In this document: positions 47,385 to 48,482 of the stretch, piece after piece
How the letters are laid out: the number at the start of each line of letters is the position of its first letter
Position numbering within the stretch: position 1 is the first letter of the stretch
Assembly (NCBI GenBank): GCA_034437515.1
Contig: DAOTTX010000038.1
Span: 1 to 48,482, forward strand
Direction: 5' to 3'
DNA: 48,482 bases
Source: DAOTTX01 sp034437515
GTDB taxonomy: Bacteria > Chloroflexota > Anaerolineae > Aggregatilineales > Phototrophicaceae
The notes under the pieces: generated by a model
What the model saw: only the letters and a program-made list of their open reading frames with translations
Database searches by the model: none
What the model was told of the DNA's origin: nothing
Translations under genes and position numbers: made by a program

Positions 47385-48482
47385 ATGCAAAGCTACCGGA
47401 AAATCTTGTTGCTACTACTGTTGCTCGGCGTTTTTGTGCTGGCGGCCTGTGGTGGTGACGACGAGGAAGAAGAACCTGTCGAGGAGGATGTTCCCGCTCA
47501 GGTTGAAGATGATGAAGATGTAACTGAGACGGAAGAAGTCGAAGAAACCGAGGAACCGGCTGAGACGGAAGAAGTCGAGGAAACCGCTGAAGTTACCGAA
47601 GTCGCCGAAGCCGGGACGATTGTTGAAGAGGCCGTCGCTGGCAACTTCACCATTCTCGTAGCTGCGGTTGAAGAAGCCGGTCTGGTCGAAGCGTTGAGCG
47701 GCGAAGAACCGCTAACCGTGTTCGCGCCGACAGATGACGCCTTCGCCGCGTTGTTAGAGGAACTCGACGCCACACAGGAAGAGCTACTGGCGCGTGAAGA
47801 CCTCGCTGATATTTTGCTCTACCATGTGGTTGAAGGCGAAGTGCCTGAGTCCTCTGTGGTCGAGTTGGATGGTGAGAGCGTCGCCACATTGCAAGGCGGC
47901 GAGATCAGCATCAGCGTGACCGACGACGGTGTAGTATTGAACGACAGCGTCAACGTGGTGACGACCGATGTCGATGCGTCTAACGGTATTATTCATATTG
48001 TTGATGCCGTGCTACTACCTCCGGCTGAAGAAGAAGCTGAGCCAACAGAAGAGGCTGCTGGTGCCGCTGGCGCTGATGTCGAGGTTACCGATGAGCCGAC
48101 AGAAGTCGCGATGGCTACCGAAGAGATGACGCCGGAAGCGACGGATGAGGTTGCACTGGCAGAGGGTGCTGAGGACGCCGCCGAAGAAGCAGGGGATGCG
48201 GCTGTCGAGATCACTGAAGAAGCGACCGTCGAAGTCACGATGGAACCGACGGAAGAAATGACGCCGGAAGCGACCGAAGAAATGATGGCGGAAGAAACCG
48301 AAGCACCGATGGAAGCGACTGAAGAAGCCGCTGCTGATGGTGACACCATCACGGACATCGTGGTTGCTGCTGCTTCTGCTGAGGAAGACGCAGAGTTCAC
48401 CGCGTTGCTGGCGGCTATCGAAGTCAGTGGTACGGTTGCGGAACTGCTGAGCGGCGAAGGCCCCTTCACCGTGTTCGCGCCG
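47385..48482 (+). CDS. Lipoprotein with FAS1 (fasciclin) domains, truncated by the window edge
   Basis: An open frame of 366 codons running off the window. It begins with a lipoprotein signal (ILLLLLLLGVFVLAACGG, Cys22), with AAGGAGG upstream of ATG 47385. A Glu/Thr/Val-rich acidic stretch (about residues 25-75) precedes a first FAS1 domain (TIVEEAVAGNFTILVAAVEE to NGIIHIVDAVLLPP). A second acidic spacer of about 110 residues, rich in degenerate TEE and MTPEAT repeats, follows. A second FAS1 domain begins (DIVVAAASAEEDAEF, GEGPFTVFAP) and is cut off. FAS1 domains mediate cell-surface adhesion. The protein is expected on the outer face of the membrane. Confidence 0.9.
   Translation, partial: MQSYRKILLLLLLLGVFVLAACGGDDEEEEPVEEDVPAQVEDDEDVTETEEVEETEEPAETEEVEETAEVTEVAEAGTIVEEAVAGNFTILVAAVEEAGLVEALSGEEPLTVFAPTDDAFAALLEELDATQEELLAREDLADILLYHVVEGEVPESSVVELDGESVATLQGGEISISVTDDGVVLNDSVNVVTTDVDASNGIIHIVDAVLLPPAEEEAEPTEEAAGAAGADVEVTDEPTEVAMATEEMTPEATDEVALAEGAEDAAEEAGDAAVEITEEATVEVTMEPTEEMTPEATEEMMAEETEAPMEATEEAAADGDTITDIVVAAASAEEDAEFTALLAAIEVSGTVAELLSGEGPFTVFAP

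Noticed and set aside
47498..48469. Ser/Ala/Thr-rich - strand open frames opposite the FAS1 gene
   Set aside because: They are reverse complements of Glu/Thr-rich repeats in the FAS1 lipoprotein spacers; the low complexity explains the long frames.

Overview
The window looks like a chromosomal segment of a moderately GC-rich bacterium, most likely a Chloroflexota member close to the Anaerolineae. That placement is inferred from an insertion in ribosomal protein S12, an unusual EF-Tu switch II, receptor-type FHA/receiver proteins, Thr/Pro- and Glu-rich lipoproteins and carbohydrate ABC transporters. No 16S rRNA gene is present to confirm it.

Positions 1-8483 are accessory and metabolic. They hold an intergenic hairpin repeat, a metallophosphoesterase coupled to an ABC exporter half-transporter, a TIR-FHA protein, a Thr/Pro-rich lipoprotein, a complete tmRNA gene with its own terminator, an FAD-dependent oxidoreductase, an acyl-CoA dehydrogenase and an FHA-receiver fusion whose phosphoacceptor Asp is replaced by Glu.

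Positions 8530-30243 are one very long translation supercluster on the + strand: str (rpsL-rpsG-fusA-tuf), S10 (rpsJ to rpsQ), spc (rplN to map), alpha (rpmJ-rpsM-rpsK-rpoA-rplQ) and truA-rplM-rpsI, closed by an intrinsic terminator. A near-consensus promoter and a structured leader precede rpsL. infA and rpsD, usual members of the map-rpmJ and rpsK-rpoA intervals, are absent. Several intercistronic gaps carry hairpins, including a terminator-like one between rpsG and fusA.

Positions 30334-37450 hold quality control and signalling genes: a YabN-like methylase-MazG fusion, a small heat-shock protein overlapping lon, a stand-alone receiver protein followed at once by a PHP phosphoesterase fused to an AlbA_2-like domain, and a small coiled-coil protein. 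Positions 37543-44518 are on the - strand: a long-chain acyl-CoA ligase, a carbohydrate ABC importer (binding protein and two permeases, no ATPase) and an MBL-fold hydrolase. Positions 44619-47229 hold a TetR-regulated ABC-2 exporter operon. The window ends inside an acidic lipoprotein with FAS1 (fasciclin) domains.

The most unusual items are the TIR-FHA protein, the PHP-AlbA_2 fusion beside a receiver protein, the Asp-to-Glu receiver, the regulatory RNA candidates of the str operon, and a perfect 21-bp palindrome in front of the FAS1 gene. No CRISPR array, prophage, insertion sequence or tRNA gene was seen.
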